From: CAMAVH01 sp036500145 | Lineage (GTDB): Bacteria > Pseudomonadota > Alphaproteobacteria > SMXQ01 | Length of the DNA stretch: 50,291 nucleotides | Assembly (NCBI GenBank): GCA_036500145.1 | Contig: DASYCO010000058.1 | Coordinates: 1-50,291, forward strand | Direction: 5' to 3' | Shown: positions 29,943 through 37,680 of the stretch, in pieces | How positions within the stretch are numbered: position 1 is the first letter of the stretch | Layout of the letters: every line of letters begins with the position of its first letter | Program-made: the position numbers and the translations under genes | The notes under the pieces: model-generated | Databases searched by the model: none | Told to the model about the DNA's origin: nothing | Seen by the model: only the letters and a program-made list of their open reading frames with translations

Positions 29943-32408
29943 GTGAGTCAGGAATCGAAGACGCGGATGGCGCGCCACATGTGGCTGGCGGGCACGGCTT
30001 TGGCGGGCGTTTGCGCCGCAGCGCTGTCCACGGCGGCCATGGCCGCCGAACCGGCGGCCACAGGCGCGGGCACGGTCGACGTCGCGCAGGCTGCGCCCTC
30101 CTTGCGCTTCGACATCGCGGCCCAGGATCTCAATGCCGCCGTCCTCGACTATGCGCAGCGCGCCGGCGTCCAGGTGTTCTACGACGCGGCCCGCCTGCGC
30201 GGCCTGCGCAGCCAGGCCGTCACCGGCGACCACACGCCGAGCGAGGCGCTCGACATCCTGCTGGCCGGCACGGGGGTGTCCTACCGCTTCACCGGCCCGG
30301 CGGCGGTCACGCTCGAACGCATGACCTCCGAAGGCCCGACCACGCTGCCGCCGGTCGTCGTCGAGGGCGCCGCCAGCCGCGAATCCGCCTATGGCCCGGT
30401 CACGGGCTACGTCGCCACGCAGAGCGCCACCGGCAGCAAGACCGACACGCCGATCCGCGAGATTCCGCAGACGGTCAACGTCGTCACCGCCGACCAGATG
30501 AAGGCGCAGCGCGCGCAGAACATCGGCCAGGCGCTGCGCTACACGCCGGGCGTCATGGCGGAGACCTTCGGCGCCGCCTCGAAGTTCGACATCTACACGC
30601 AGATCCGCGGCTTCCGCCCCAACTTCTACCTGGACGGCACCCGCCTGCCCAACGGCTCCACGAACACAGGCTTTTCCAGCTCGGTTGTCGAGCCCTACGG
30701 CTTGGAGCGGCTCGAAGTGCTGAAGGGCCCCGCGTCCGGCGTGTACGGCCAAAGCAGCCCGGGCGGCCTCATCAACATGGTTAGCAAGCGCCCGACCGAC
30801 GAGCCGCTGCATGAAGTGCAGCTGCAGACCGGCAGCTTCGAGCGCTACCAGGGCGCGTTCGACCTTGGCGGCCCCGTCGACCAGGCGGGCAACGTCACCT
30901 ACCGGCTGACCGGCCTGCTGCGCGAGTCGGACACCCAGGTCGACTTCATCGAGGACAACCGCGCCTACATCGCGCCGGCCTTGTCGATGAAGCTGAGCGA
31001 CGACACGAAGCTGACCCTGCTCGGCAACTACCAAAGCGAGTGGGGCGGCGAGACGCTGTTCAACTACGTGCCGCGCGTCGGCTCGCTGGACGGCAACCCC
31101 AACGGCCGCCTGCCGCGCGACCGCTATTACGGCGATCCGGACTACGACCATCTCAACCGCGAGCAGTACGGCATCGGCTACTTGCTCGAGCACAAGCTGA
31201 ACGACGCGGTGACCCTGCGCCAGAACCTGCGCTACAACCACGTCGAGTTCGACGCCAAGGCGCTCACGCTGACCGGCGTGCAGACGCTGACGACGGCCAA
31301 CCGCTCCGCCACGCGGACGGAAGCGCAGGCGGATTCGATCTCCATCGACAACAACGCCGAAGTGAAGTTCGCGAGCGGCGACATTCAGCACACGGCCTTG
31401 GTCGGCGTGGATCTCCGCCGCGAGCGGAACGATTTCAAGTTCGGCCGCACGCTGGCGCCGGCCGTCAACATCTATAACCCGGTCTACGGCGTGCCGATCA
31501 ACGATCCGGGCTACAACATCCAGCAGCTCAACGGCTCGGAAAACCAGCTCGGCGGCTACTTGCAGGACCAAGCCAAGCTCGACAAGTGGGTCTTCACGCT
31601 GGGCGGCCGCTTCGACTATGCCGGCAGCGACAGCTACAACCGCAACAACGGCGCCGTCACGGACCAGGACGACACCGCCCTCACGGGGCGCGTCGGCGTG
31701 AACTACCTGTTCGACAACGGCATGACGCCCTACGTCAGCTACTCGACGTCATTCCAGCCGCTGCCGGGCGCGGCGTTCGACGGCTCGGCCTTCAATCCGT
31801 CGACCGGCCAGGAATACGAGGTCGGCGTGAAGTACCAGCCGCCGGGACGGCAGAGCCTCTATACGATGGCGCTGTTCGACCTGCGCCAGCAGGACAAGAC
31901 GACGGCGGACGCCGCCCATCCCTTCTTCATGCAGCAGGTCGGCGAAGTTCACGTGCAGGGCGTCGAGCTGGAGGCGAAGACGCAGCTGACGACCTCATTC
32001 AGCCTGACCGCCGGCTATTCCTACCTGCAGCATGAGATCACCGAAAGCGCCACGCCTGCGGAGATCGGCCGTCCGCTCAATGACACGCCGAAGCATCAGG
32101 CGTCGCTCTGGGGCGACTACCGCTTCGACCGCGGCGAGCTGGCCGGCCTCGGCCTGGGCGCGGGGGTGCGCTACACCGGCGAGACCCGCGACCTGACCGA
32201 CAGCATCAAGATGCGCAGCTACACCCTGTTCGACGCGGCGGTCTACTACGACCTCGGCCATGTCGCGCCGGACATGGAGGGCGTCACCCTGTCCCTCAAC
32301 GCGCAGAACCTGTTCGACAAATACTACATCCCGGCGTGCAACACGACGTCGGGCTGCACCATCGGCGCGGGCCGCACCATCCTGGCCACGGTGAACTACC
32401 AATGGTGA
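29943..32408 (+). CDS. TonB-dependent siderophore receptor with N-terminal signalling domain
   Basis: Outer-membrane receptor of 821 residues that imports a ferric chelate with energy from TonB. A signal peptide is followed by a secretin/TonB short N-terminal (STN) domain at about residues 50-125 (LRFDIAAQDLNAAVLDYAQRAGVQVFYD), which signals to FecR. The plug has REIPQTVNVVTADQM and GPASGVYGQSSPGGLINMVSKRP. The barrel ends in the aromatic NYQW. Start is GTG 29943 preceded by AAGGGGA. The ligand cannot be told from sequence. The next gene, a PepSY membrane protein, is commonly found with such receptors. Confidence 0.94.
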   Translation: MSQESKTRMARHMWLAGTALAGVCAAALSTAAMAAEPAATGAGTVDVAQAAPSLRFDIAAQDLNAAVLDYAQRAGVQVFYDAARLRGLRSQAVTGDHTPSEALDILLAGTGVSYRFTGPAAVTLERMTSEGPTTLPPVVVEGAASRESAYGPVTGYVATQSATGSKTDTPIREIPQTVNVVTADQMKAQRAQNIGQALRYTPGVMAETFGAASKFDIYTQIRGFRPNFYLDGTRLPNGSTNTGFSSSVVEPYGLERLEVLKGPASGVYGQSSPGGLINMVSKRPTDEPLHEVQLQTGSFERYQGAFDLGGPVDQAGNVTYRLTGLLRESDTQVDFIEDNRAYIAPALSMKLSDDTKLTLLGNYQSEWGGETLFNYVPRVGSLDGNPNGRLPRDRYYGDPDYDHLNREQYGIGYLLEHKLNDAVTLRQNLRYNHVEFDAKALTLTGVQTLTTANRSATRTEAQADSISIDNNAEVKFASGDIQHTALVGVDLRRERNDFKFGRTLAPAVNIYNPVYGVPINDPGYNIQQLNGSENQLGGYLQDQAKLDKWVFTLGGRFDYAGSDSYNRNNGAVTDQDDTALTGRVGVNYLFDNGMTPYVSYSTSFQPLPGAAFDGSAFNPSTGQEYEVGVKYQPPGRQSLYTMALFDLRQQDKTTADAAHPFFMQQVGEVHVQGVELEAKTQLTTSFSLTAGYSYLQHEITESATPAEIGRPLNDTPKHQASLWGDYRFDRGELAGLGLGAGVRYTGETRDLTDSIKMRSYTLFDAAVYYDLGHVAPDMEGVTLSLNAQNLFDKYYIPACNTTSGCTIGAGRTILATVNYQW

Positions 32409-32424
32409 AGAAGCGGCGCGCACG

Positions 32425-33573
32425 ATGACCCAGTCCTCGCTGCGCGCCTGGTTCTGGGTCCACAAGTGGACCAGCCTGATATCGACGGCGTTCCTGCTGC
32501 TGCTCTGCCTCACGGGACTGCCGCTGATATTCTCGGCCGAGATCGACCAGGCGCTCGACGCCGACGTCCTGCCCGCGGCGGGCGCGGCGGCCACGGCCGA
32601 CATCGACGGCATGGTGGCCCGCGCGCTCGCGGCGCAGCCCGGCCAACTGCCGATCTCGCTCGCCTTTCTGGCCGACCAGCCGGCGGTCGTCGTGCAGACG
32701 GGAGAGACGCTGCAGACGCCGTTTCCCGCCCAGCGCCGCCAGGTCTTCGACGCCCGCACGGGCCAACCCGTCGCGCTGACGCCGCCGAAGAGCAGCGGCT
32801 TCGTCTACTGGACGCTGGAACTGCACAAGGGCTTGCTGATCGATCTGCCGGGCACGCTGTTCCTCGGCGTCATCGGCCTGCTGTTCCTTGTGGCCATCGT
32901 CTCCGGCGTCGTGCTCTACGCGCCCTTCATGCGCAAGTTCGCCTTCGGCATGGTGCGCAAGGAACGCCGCGCGCGCACGCTGTGGCTCGACCTGCACAAC
33001 CTGCTCGGCATCGCGACGCTGCTCTGGCTGCTGGTGGTCGGCGGGACCGGCGTCATCAACACGCTGCACGACCCCATCGCGGCGCAGGTGCGCGACGGCA
33101 TCGTGCGCATGGTGGCGTCCTACCGCGACGCGCCGGCGCCGAAGCGGCTGGCGTCGCTCGACGCGGTCCTGGCCGCCGCGCGCGAGGCGGCGCCCGGCAT
33201 GACCGTGGCGTCGCTGTTCTTCCCGGGCGTGCCCTTCAGCACGCCGCACCATTTCGGCGTCTACCTGCGCGGCGACACGCCGGTCACCTCGCGCATGCTG
33301 ACGGCCGTGCTGGTCGACGCCGAGACCGGCCAGGTCACCGACAGGCCGGAGATGCCCTGGTACGCCAAGGCGCTGTTCGTCTCGCAGCCGCTGCATTTCG
33401 GCGACTACGGCGGAATGGTCCTCAAGATTGTCTGGGCGGTCTTCGACCTGGTCGCGATCGTCGTCCTCGGCAGCGGCCTCTATCTCTGGTGGTCGCGCCG
33501 GAAGGCGCCGCTCGCCGCGCAGCTGGCGGAAATCGAGAGCGGCGGCGTGGTCGATCCGGGGATGCCGTCATGA
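32425..33573 (+). CDS. PepSY-associated membrane protein, probable iron-regulated reductase (PiuB-like)
   Basis: A 382-residue inner-membrane protein of the PepSY_TM family. Four membrane helices are visible: near residues 15-35 (ISTAFLLLLCLTGLPLIF), about 145-170 (TLFLGVIGLLFLVAIVSGVVLYAPF), about 190-210 (IATLLWLLVVGGTGVI) and about 335-355 (IVWAVFDLVAIVVLGSGLYLWW). HKWTSL and DLHNLLG contain the conserved His residues that may bind haem. Such proteins are thought to reduce ferric siderophores, but the reaction is not proven for most members. It starts 16 bases after the receptor stop. Confidence 0.87.
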   Translation: MTQSSLRAWFWVHKWTSLISTAFLLLLCLTGLPLIFSAEIDQALDADVLPAAGAAATADIDGMVARALAAQPGQLPISLAFLADQPAVVVQTGETLQTPFPAQRRQVFDARTGQPVALTPPKSSGFVYWTLELHKGLLIDLPGTLFLGVIGLLFLVAIVSGVVLYAPFMRKFAFGMVRKERRARTLWLDLHNLLGIATLLWLLVVGGTGVINTLHDPIAAQVRDGIVRMVASYRDAPAPKRLASLDAVLAAAREAAPGMTVASLFFPGVPFSTPHHFGVYLRGDTPVTSRMLTAVLVDAETGQVTDRPEMPWYAKALFVSQPLHFGDYGGMVLKIVWAVFDLVAIVVLGSGLYLWWSRRKAPLAAQLAEIESGGVVDPGMPS

Positions 33574-33743
33574 GCGCGCGTCAGGCGTGGCGCATCTTCC
33601 GCGTGCCCTTGATGCTGGCTGTCGTCACGTTGTTCGGCTTGCTGTCGGCGCTGCTCGGCGACGGGCTGTGGGACGTCCTGTCCTGGATCGCCCTGGGCCT
33701 GCCGCTCGCCGTGATCGCCTGGAAGCTGCTGGCAGCGCGCTGA
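33570..33743 (+). CDS. Small two-helix membrane protein of the iron cassette
   Basis: A 57-residue protein (begins MSARQAWRIFRVPLMLAVV) with two hydrophobic helices separated by GDGLWDVLSW. Its ATG overlaps the PepSY gene stop as ATGA, so it is translated with it. Similar short membrane proteins follow PepSY genes in other proteobacteria. Function unknown. It ends 3 bases from the convergent fliP gene. Confidence 0.65.
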   Translation: MSARQAWRIFRVPLMLAVVTLFGLLSALLGDGLWDVLSWIALGLPLAVIAWKLLAAR

Positions 33744-33746
33744 GCG

Positions 33747-34505
33747 TCAGTTGACCTGCGCGAAGCTCTGCACCAGCGAGCCGGCGATCAGGTACCAGCC
33801 ATCGACCAGGACGAAGAAGATCAGCTTGAAGGGCAGGGAGATCATCACCGGCGGCACCATCATCATGCCCATCGACATGAGGATGGAGGCCACGACCATG
33901 TCGATCACCAGGAACGGCAGGAAGATCAGGAAGCCGATCTCGAAGGCGCGGCGCAGCTCGCTGATCATGAATGCGGGAATCAGCGAGGTCAGCGGCGTGG
34001 CCTCCGGCGTCTCCGGGGCGGGGGCGTTCGACAGGTCGAGGAACAGCTTGAGGTCCTGCTGGCGCACCTGGGCCAGCATGAAGCTGCGCACCGGCGCCAT
34101 CGTGCGCTGGAAGGCGACCTCTTCGGTGATCTGTTCGGCGATCAGTGGCGCGATGCCGTCCGTGTAGGCCTTCTCGAAGGTCGGCGCCATGACGAAGCCG
34201 GTGAGGAACAGCGCCAGGCTGACGATCACCATGTTGGGCGGCACCTGCTGGGTGCCGAGCGCCGTGCGCAGGAACGACAGCACCACCACGATGCGCGTGA
34301 AGGCCGTCACCATCATGACGATGGCCGGCGCGATCGACAGCACGGTGAGAAGCGCTAGAAGCTGAATGATCCGCGCCGTCGAGCCGCCGTCGCCGACGCC
34401 GCCGAGGTCGAGGTTCAGGCTCTGCGCCGAGGCCGGCATGGCCGAGAGAAGCAGGCCGAGGAGAGGAAAGGCGAGCCGGGCGGCACGCGCGAGATGGCGC
34501 GTCAT
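33747..34505 (-). CDS. fliP: Flagellar export gate protein FliP
   Basis: Core export-gate subunit, 252 residues with a cleavable signal peptide (FPLLGLLLSAMPASAQS), a known peculiarity of FliP. Canonical sequences are MMVTAFTRIVVVLSFLRTALGTQQVPPNMVI, FMLAQVRQQDLKLFL and MISELRRAFEIGFLIFLPFLVIDMVVASILMSMGMMM. ATG 34505 overlaps the fliO stop by 4 bases. The open frame upstream is a shadow of fliO. Confidence 0.97.
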   Translation of the reverse strand: MTRHLARAARLAFPLLGLLLSAMPASAQSLNLDLGGVGDGGSTARIIQLLALLTVLSIAPAIVMMVTAFTRIVVVLSFLRTALGTQQVPPNMVIVSLALFLTGFVMAPTFEKAYTDGIAPLIAEQITEEVAFQRTMAPVRSFMLAQVRQQDLKLFLDLSNAPAPETPEATPLTSLIPAFMISELRRAFEIGFLIFLPFLVIDMVVASILMSMGMMMVPPVMISLPFKLIFFVLVDGWYLIAGSLVQSFAQVN

Positions 34506-34828
34506 GACGCGACTCCGGACAAAGGGGCAGGGAGCGTCATGGTCTCTTGGGGAGCGGCGATGCCGCTCTCGACGAGGGTTTCGCCGGTCGGGCCGAGGAC
34601 GATCAGATGCTCGACGCCGTCGCGCCGGACCAGCATGAGCTTGCGGCGCGGGTCGAGCGCCATGGTCTCGACGATGCCGAGGCGCGCCGTGCGGCCGCGC
34701 GCGCCGAAGCCGCTCTTGCCGACGCGGTTGGCGAGGCCGAAGCGCTTGGCGGCCCAGGCGCAGGCGCCGATCAGCGCCAGGACGAAGACGAGCGCGAGGA
34801 AGAAGCGGAAGTAGGTGTCGAGGGGCAT
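34502..34828 (-). CDS. fliO: Flagellar biosynthesis protein FliO
   Basis: A 108-residue single-pass membrane protein that helps FliP assemble. One N-terminal helix (FRFFLALVFVLALIGACAWAA) is followed by the short cytoplasmic domain with RLGIVETMALDPRRKLMLVRRDGVEHLIVLGPTGETLVESGI. Position directly before fliP (ATGA overlap) confirms it. Confidence 0.92.
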   Translation of the reverse strand: MPLDTYFRFFLALVFVLALIGACAWAAKRFGLANRVGKSGFGARGRTARLGIVETMALDPRRKLMLVRRDGVEHLIVLGPTGETLVESGIAAPQETMTLPAPLSGVAS

Positions 34829-34840
34829 GGGACTCTTCGT

Positions 34841-35200
34841 TCAGCGGCGGCGCAGGCCGGGGGGCACATAGGCGGCGGCGACGCGGCTGCCGGTGTTGAG
34901 GCTCTCGAGCTGACCTTTCAGCTCGGCGTGGCGGCGACGGACGTCCTCGGCCAGCCGGTCGAGGTCGTCGATCAGGCCGACCATGGCGGGGCGCAGCGGC
35001 AGGCTCTCTTCGGCCGAGAGGCCGCAGATCTCGTCGCACAGGCGGCGCACTTCGCGTTCGAGCGCGGCGAGGTCGACCGGCTGGCCCGTGGCGATCATGC
35101 CGCGCGCGGCCACGATGATCGAAGCGACGTTCTGCAGGTCGAGGCGCAGGCCGTCGGCGGTCGCCTTGGCCGCGCCGTCGCGCGTGCTCGTCGGCGTCAT
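34841..35200 (-). CDS. Unknown helical protein in the flhX-fliO-fliP operon
   Basis: A 119-residue cytoplasmic protein without a recognised domain. It is predicted to be mostly helical: LRLDLQNVASIIVAARGM, DLAALEREVRRLCDEICGL and DDLDRLAEDVRRRHAELKGQLESL form amphipathic helices, the last one coiled-coil-like. Its ATG overlaps the flhX stop (4 bases), and it ends 12 bases before fliO. The tight packing makes it a likely real flagellar accessory gene. It could be a small export chaperone or regulator; the sequence does not decide. Confidence 0.7.
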   Translation of the reverse strand: MTPTSTRDGAAKATADGLRLDLQNVASIIVAARGMIATGQPVDLAALEREVRRLCDEICGLSAEESLPLRPAMVGLIDDLDRLAEDVRRRHAELKGQLESLNTGSRVAAAYVPPGLRRR

Positions 35201-35562
35201 GGCTGGACTCCGGGCTGGGGGCGCGGCCGGTAGGTCTGGTTCGCGCGGTAGACGTAGGAGAGGATTTCGGCGATGGCGGCGAAGGCTTCGAGCGGAATCT
35301 CGCTGCCGACGTCGAGCGCGCTCAGCACCTCGGCGAGGTCGGCATCCTGGCGCACCTTGACGCCTTCGGCGAAGGCGACGGCGAGGATCTGCTCGGCGAT
35401 GGCGCCGCGGCCGCTGGCGACGATGCGGGGAATATGGTCGTGGCCGCGCTCATGGCGCAGCGCGACGGCAACTTGGCTCAGGCCCGGGAAGGCGCGCAGG
35501 CCTTCCCCGTCGCGCGGAGCGGCGTCCTTGGCGGTCGGTCGTGGCGTCTGCGGTGCGGGCAA
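35197..35562 (-). CDS. flhX: FlhB C-terminal-domain homologue (FlhX)
   Basis: A 121-residue soluble protein resembling the cytoplasmic domain of the export switch FlhB after its cleavage point: VALRHERGHDHIPRIVASGRGAIAEQILAVAFAEGVKVRQDADLAEVLSALDVGSEIPLEAFAAIAEILSYVYRAN. The autocleavage motif NPTH is absent. Such stand-alone FlhX proteins are known and can partly replace the FlhB C-terminal fragment. Full-length FlhB is at 38458-39534. First gene of the unit that contains fliO and fliP, with a perfect CtrA box 85 bases upstream. Confidence 0.85.
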   Translation of the reverse strand: MPAPQTPRPTAKDAAPRDGEGLRAFPGLSQVAVALRHERGHDHIPRIVASGRGAIAEQILAVAFAEGVKVRQDADLAEVLSALDVGSEIPLEAFAAIAEILSYVYRANQTYRPRPQPGVQP

Positions 35563-35646
35563 AGGCGATCCCCGGGAAGGCGCGTCGCGGCGGCGGACCG
35601 GATGCGGGCCGCGCCGAAGCGTCTCCGGGAGAATCGCGGAATATGC

Positions 35647-35661
35647 TTAATTTTTGCTTAA
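35647..35661 (-). promoter_or_regulatory. CtrA box of the flhX-fliO-fliP unit, perfect
   Basis: TTAA-TTTTTGC-TTAA (plus-strand reading) matches the CtrA consensus exactly and lies 84 bases before the flhX ATG. fliO/fliP-type export genes are CtrA-controlled class II genes in Caulobacter. Confidence 0.75.
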
Positions 35662-35676
35662 AGGCCTGAGGCGGCG

Positions 35677-35691
35677 CGGAAAATTCTGCCG
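35677..35691. promoter_or_regulatory. FlbD-like dyad, one mismatch, next to the flhX CtrA box
   Basis: CGGAAAATTCTGCCG fits CGGCA-N5-TGCCG with one substitution and lies 15 bases upstream of the CtrA box relative to flhX. Confidence 0.4.
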
Positions 35692-35700
35692 GAGGAAGCG

Positions 35701-35961
35701 CTACTCGCCCTTCGTAGGCTTGGCGATCTCCGCCGGCAGGTCGAGGTCGCCGGTCAGGATGTCGCCGGCCAATGCGTGGCCTGTAGCCGCCGCCTTGTTC
35801 TCTTCCTTGATGCGCTCATGGATTTCGCGCCGCAGCACCGAGACCTCGGGCGGGAAGACGAAGCCGAGCTTGATGGACTTGCCGCGGACCTCGACGACGG
35901 TGACTTCGATCGTGTCATTGATGACGACCGATTCGCCAACCTTGCGCGTCAGATAGAGCAT
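35701..35961 (-). CDS. csrA: Translational regulator CsrA
   Basis: RNA-binding regulator, 86 residues. The core is MLYLTRKVGESVVINDTIEVTVVEVRGKSIKLGFVFPPEVSVLRREIHERI, with the RNA-contacting N-terminal LYLTRK and the C-terminal VLRREI. The last 30 residues are a nonconserved tail. A strong AAGGAGG precedes the ATG. It binds GGA in RNA and would repress flagellin translation; fliW is at 10876. Note that alphaproteobacteria are better known for controlling flagellin with FlbT and FlaF, neither of which is in this window. Confidence 0.96.
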   Translation of the reverse strand: MLYLTRKVGESVVINDTIEVTVVEVRGKSIKLGFVFPPEVSVLRREIHERIKEENKAAATGHALAGDILTGDLDLPAEIAKPTKGE

Positions 35962-36083
35962 CCGGCCTCCTTGCCATCCTGGCGCCCGGGACTTGGCAGG
36001 TCCGGGCCAACCTGGCGCCCTGAATCCATGCGCCTTTGGCGGCCGGGAAGAGTTCCACGGCCTTGGCCGGCAGATTAACCGCC

Positions 36084-36098
36084 TTTACCCAATATTAA
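36084..36098 (+). promoter_or_regulatory. CtrA-like box before flgB
   Basis: TTTA-CCCAATA-TTAA differs from TTAA-N7-TTAA at one base. A second partial match, TTAA-N7-TACC, overlaps it at 36075-36089. It lies 107 bases before flgB and 8 bases from a perfect FlbD-like dyad. Confidence 0.5.
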
Positions 36099-36106
36099 CA
36101 GTAGGG

Positions 36107-36121
36107 CGGCATTATTTGCCG
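36107..36121. promoter_or_regulatory. FlbD-like dyad before flgB, perfect copy
   Basis: CGGCATTATTTGCCG is a perfect CGGCA-N5-TGCCG repeat, directly downstream of the CtrA-like box. In Caulobacter, FlbD represses a CtrA-driven class II promoter from such a position. No sigma-54 element was found between it and flgB, so repression rather than activation is the better guess here. Confidence 0.6.
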
Positions 36122-36205
36122 GTCGCCGCGTCCCGATGCCCGAAATCCGCCCCGCGCGGACGGGCAGCCAAACGGCCGATTGCCGCCGCAAATGAAGGCT
36201 TTGCC

Positions 36206-36601
36206 ATGGATTTTAATAAAATTCCCCTGTTTTCGGTCATGAACCGGCGCATGAACTGGCTCGGCCAGCGCCAGGAAATTCTTGCCCAGAACATCGCGAA
36301 CGCCGACACGCCGGGCTATGTCGGCGTCGACTTGAAGCCGGAGAACTTCAGCGACGTGCTGCGCGACGCCAGCGCGCCGCTGCAGATGGCCTCGACCGCC
36401 GCCGGCCACATCGGCGGCGTCAACGCCGACGGCAAGCCGCGCACCGAGAAGCGGCCTGATCCCGAGAAGCTGCTATCCGGCAACGCCGTGACTCTCGAGG
36501 ACCAGTCGATGAAGATCGCCCAGACGGCGATGGACTTCCAGCTCACGACCAACCTGTACCGCAAGCACATCGGCATGATCAAAACCGCGCTCGGCCGCTA
36601 G
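36206..36601 (+). CDS. flgB: Flagellar proximal rod protein FlgB
   Basis: Rod subunit of 131 residues from ATG 36206 (MDFNKIPLFSVMNRRMNWL). The axial motif RQEILAQNIANADTPGYVGVDLKPENF and C-terminal QTAMDFQLTTNLYRKHIGMIKTALGR identify it. A longer frame upstream covers the regulatory region and is not coding. First gene of flgB-flgC-fliE-fliQ-fliR-flhB. Confidence 0.96.
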   Translation: MDFNKIPLFSVMNRRMNWLGQRQEILAQNIANADTPGYVGVDLKPENFSDVLRDASAPLQMASTAAGHIGGVNADGKPRTEKRPDPEKLLSGNAVTLEDQSMKIAQTAMDFQLTTNLYRKHIGMIKTALGR

Positions 36602-36623
36602 GCGCAGGTAAGGAAGTCCCGTC

Positions 36624-37034
36624 ATGGATCTCGTCAAGACCCTCAAGATCTCCGCCTCGGGCCTGCGCGCCCAGACGATGCGCATGCGCGTGTCGGCGGA
36701 AAACCTGGCCAACGCCGACACCGTCGCCGACAAGCCCGGCGCCGATCCCTACCGGCGCAAGACGATCAGCTTCAAGAACGTTCTCGACAAGACGATCAAC
36801 GCGCCGACCGTCGAGGTCAGCCAGGTCGGCCTCGACAAGACCGACTTCGACATGCGCTACGACCCGGGCCATCCGGCCGCGGACGCCAACGGCTACGTCA
36901 AGATGCCCAACGTCAAGACCATGGTCGAGATGATGGACATCCGCGAGGCGCAGCGCTCCTACGAAGCCAACATCAGCGCCATCGAGGCCGCGAAGAACAT
37001 GCTGTCGCGCGCCGTCGACCTTCTGCGCAGCTAA
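36624..37034 (+). CDS. flgC: Flagellar proximal rod protein FlgC
   Basis: Rod subunit of 136 residues. The N-terminal SASGLRAQTMRMRVSAENLANADTVADKPGADPYRRK and C-terminal GYVKMPNVKTMVEMMDIREAQRSYEANISAIEAAKNMLSRAVDLLR are canonical. It starts 22 bases after flgB and precedes fliE by 23 bases. Confidence 0.97.
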   Translation: MDLVKTLKISASGLRAQTMRMRVSAENLANADTVADKPGADPYRRKTISFKNVLDKTINAPTVEVSQVGLDKTDFDMRYDPGHPAADANGYVKMPNVKTMVEMMDIREAQRSYEANISAIEAAKNMLSRAVDLLRS

Positions 37035-37057
37035 CCGCAACAGGACGGGACACCATC

Positions 37058-37363
37058 ATGGTCGCCATCACCAGCGCTCTGAACGCCTACCGCAACGCCG
37101 CCGACGCCATCGGCAAGCCCGGCATGGCGCCGCGCAGCGAGGGCGGCAAGAGCTTCGCCGACCTGCTCGGCGAGGCCGCCCAGGAAGCCAAGAATTCCGG
37201 CGTCCAGGCGGAAAAGCTCTCCATCGCCGGCGTCGCCGGCAAGGCCGACGTCAACGAGGTGGTGACCGCGGTCACCAACGCCGAAGTGACGCTGCAGACC
37301 GTCGTCGCCATCCGCGACAAGGTCATCTCCGCCTACCAGGACATCATCCGGATGCCGGTCTGA
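37058..37363 (+). CDS. fliE: Flagellar hook-basal body protein FliE
   Basis: Links the MS ring/export gate to the rod, 101 residues. The family sequence is in the second half: SFADLLGEAAQEAKNSGVQAEKLSIAGVAGKADVNEVVTAVTNAEVTLQTVVAIRDKVISAYQDIIRMPV. Position after flgC confirms it. Confidence 0.95.
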   Translation: MVAITSALNAYRNAADAIGKPGMAPRSEGGKSFADLLGEAAQEAKNSGVQAEKLSIAGVAGKADVNEVVTAVTNAEVTLQTVVAIRDKVISAYQDIIRMPV

Positions 37364-37400
37364 TCCGGCTCCAGCGTAACCCGCCAGCGAAAGCTTACAT

Positions 37401-37667
37401 ATGGACGCCGTGCAGGCCCTCGACGTGTCGCGCGAGATGGTGCTGGTCACCCTCAAGATCGGCGCGCCCGTCATGCTGATCGCGCTGGTCGTCGGCCTGG
37501 CGGTCTCGCTGTTCCAGGCCCTGACGCAGATCCAGGAAATGACCCTGTCGTTCATCCCCAAGATGATCGCCATCTTCCTGTCGCTGCTGCTGCTCATGCC
37601 CTTCATGCTGTCGCAGCTCACGACCTTCACGAACGACATCGCCCAGCGCATCGTCCACGGCAGCTAG
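37401..37667 (+). CDS. fliQ: Flagellar export gate protein FliQ
   Basis: Two-helix membrane subunit of the export gate, 88 residues (MDAVQALDVSREMVLVTLKIGAPVMLIALVVGLAVSLFQALTQIQEMTLSFIPKM). Canonical length and sequence. fliR follows after 13 bases. Confidence 0.96.
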   Translation: MDAVQALDVSREMVLVTLKIGAPVMLIALVVGLAVSLFQALTQIQEMTLSFIPKMIAIFLSLLLLMPFMLSQLTTFTNDIAQRIVHGS

Positions 37668-37680
37668 GGCAGGGCCGCGC

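Noticed and set aside
28050..31571. A 1173-codon open frame on the minus strand
   Set aside because: It runs antisense through the ECF, fecR and receptor genes, is rich in Arg/Val/Gly/His, and has no domain. Long antisense frames are expected in GC-rich DNA.
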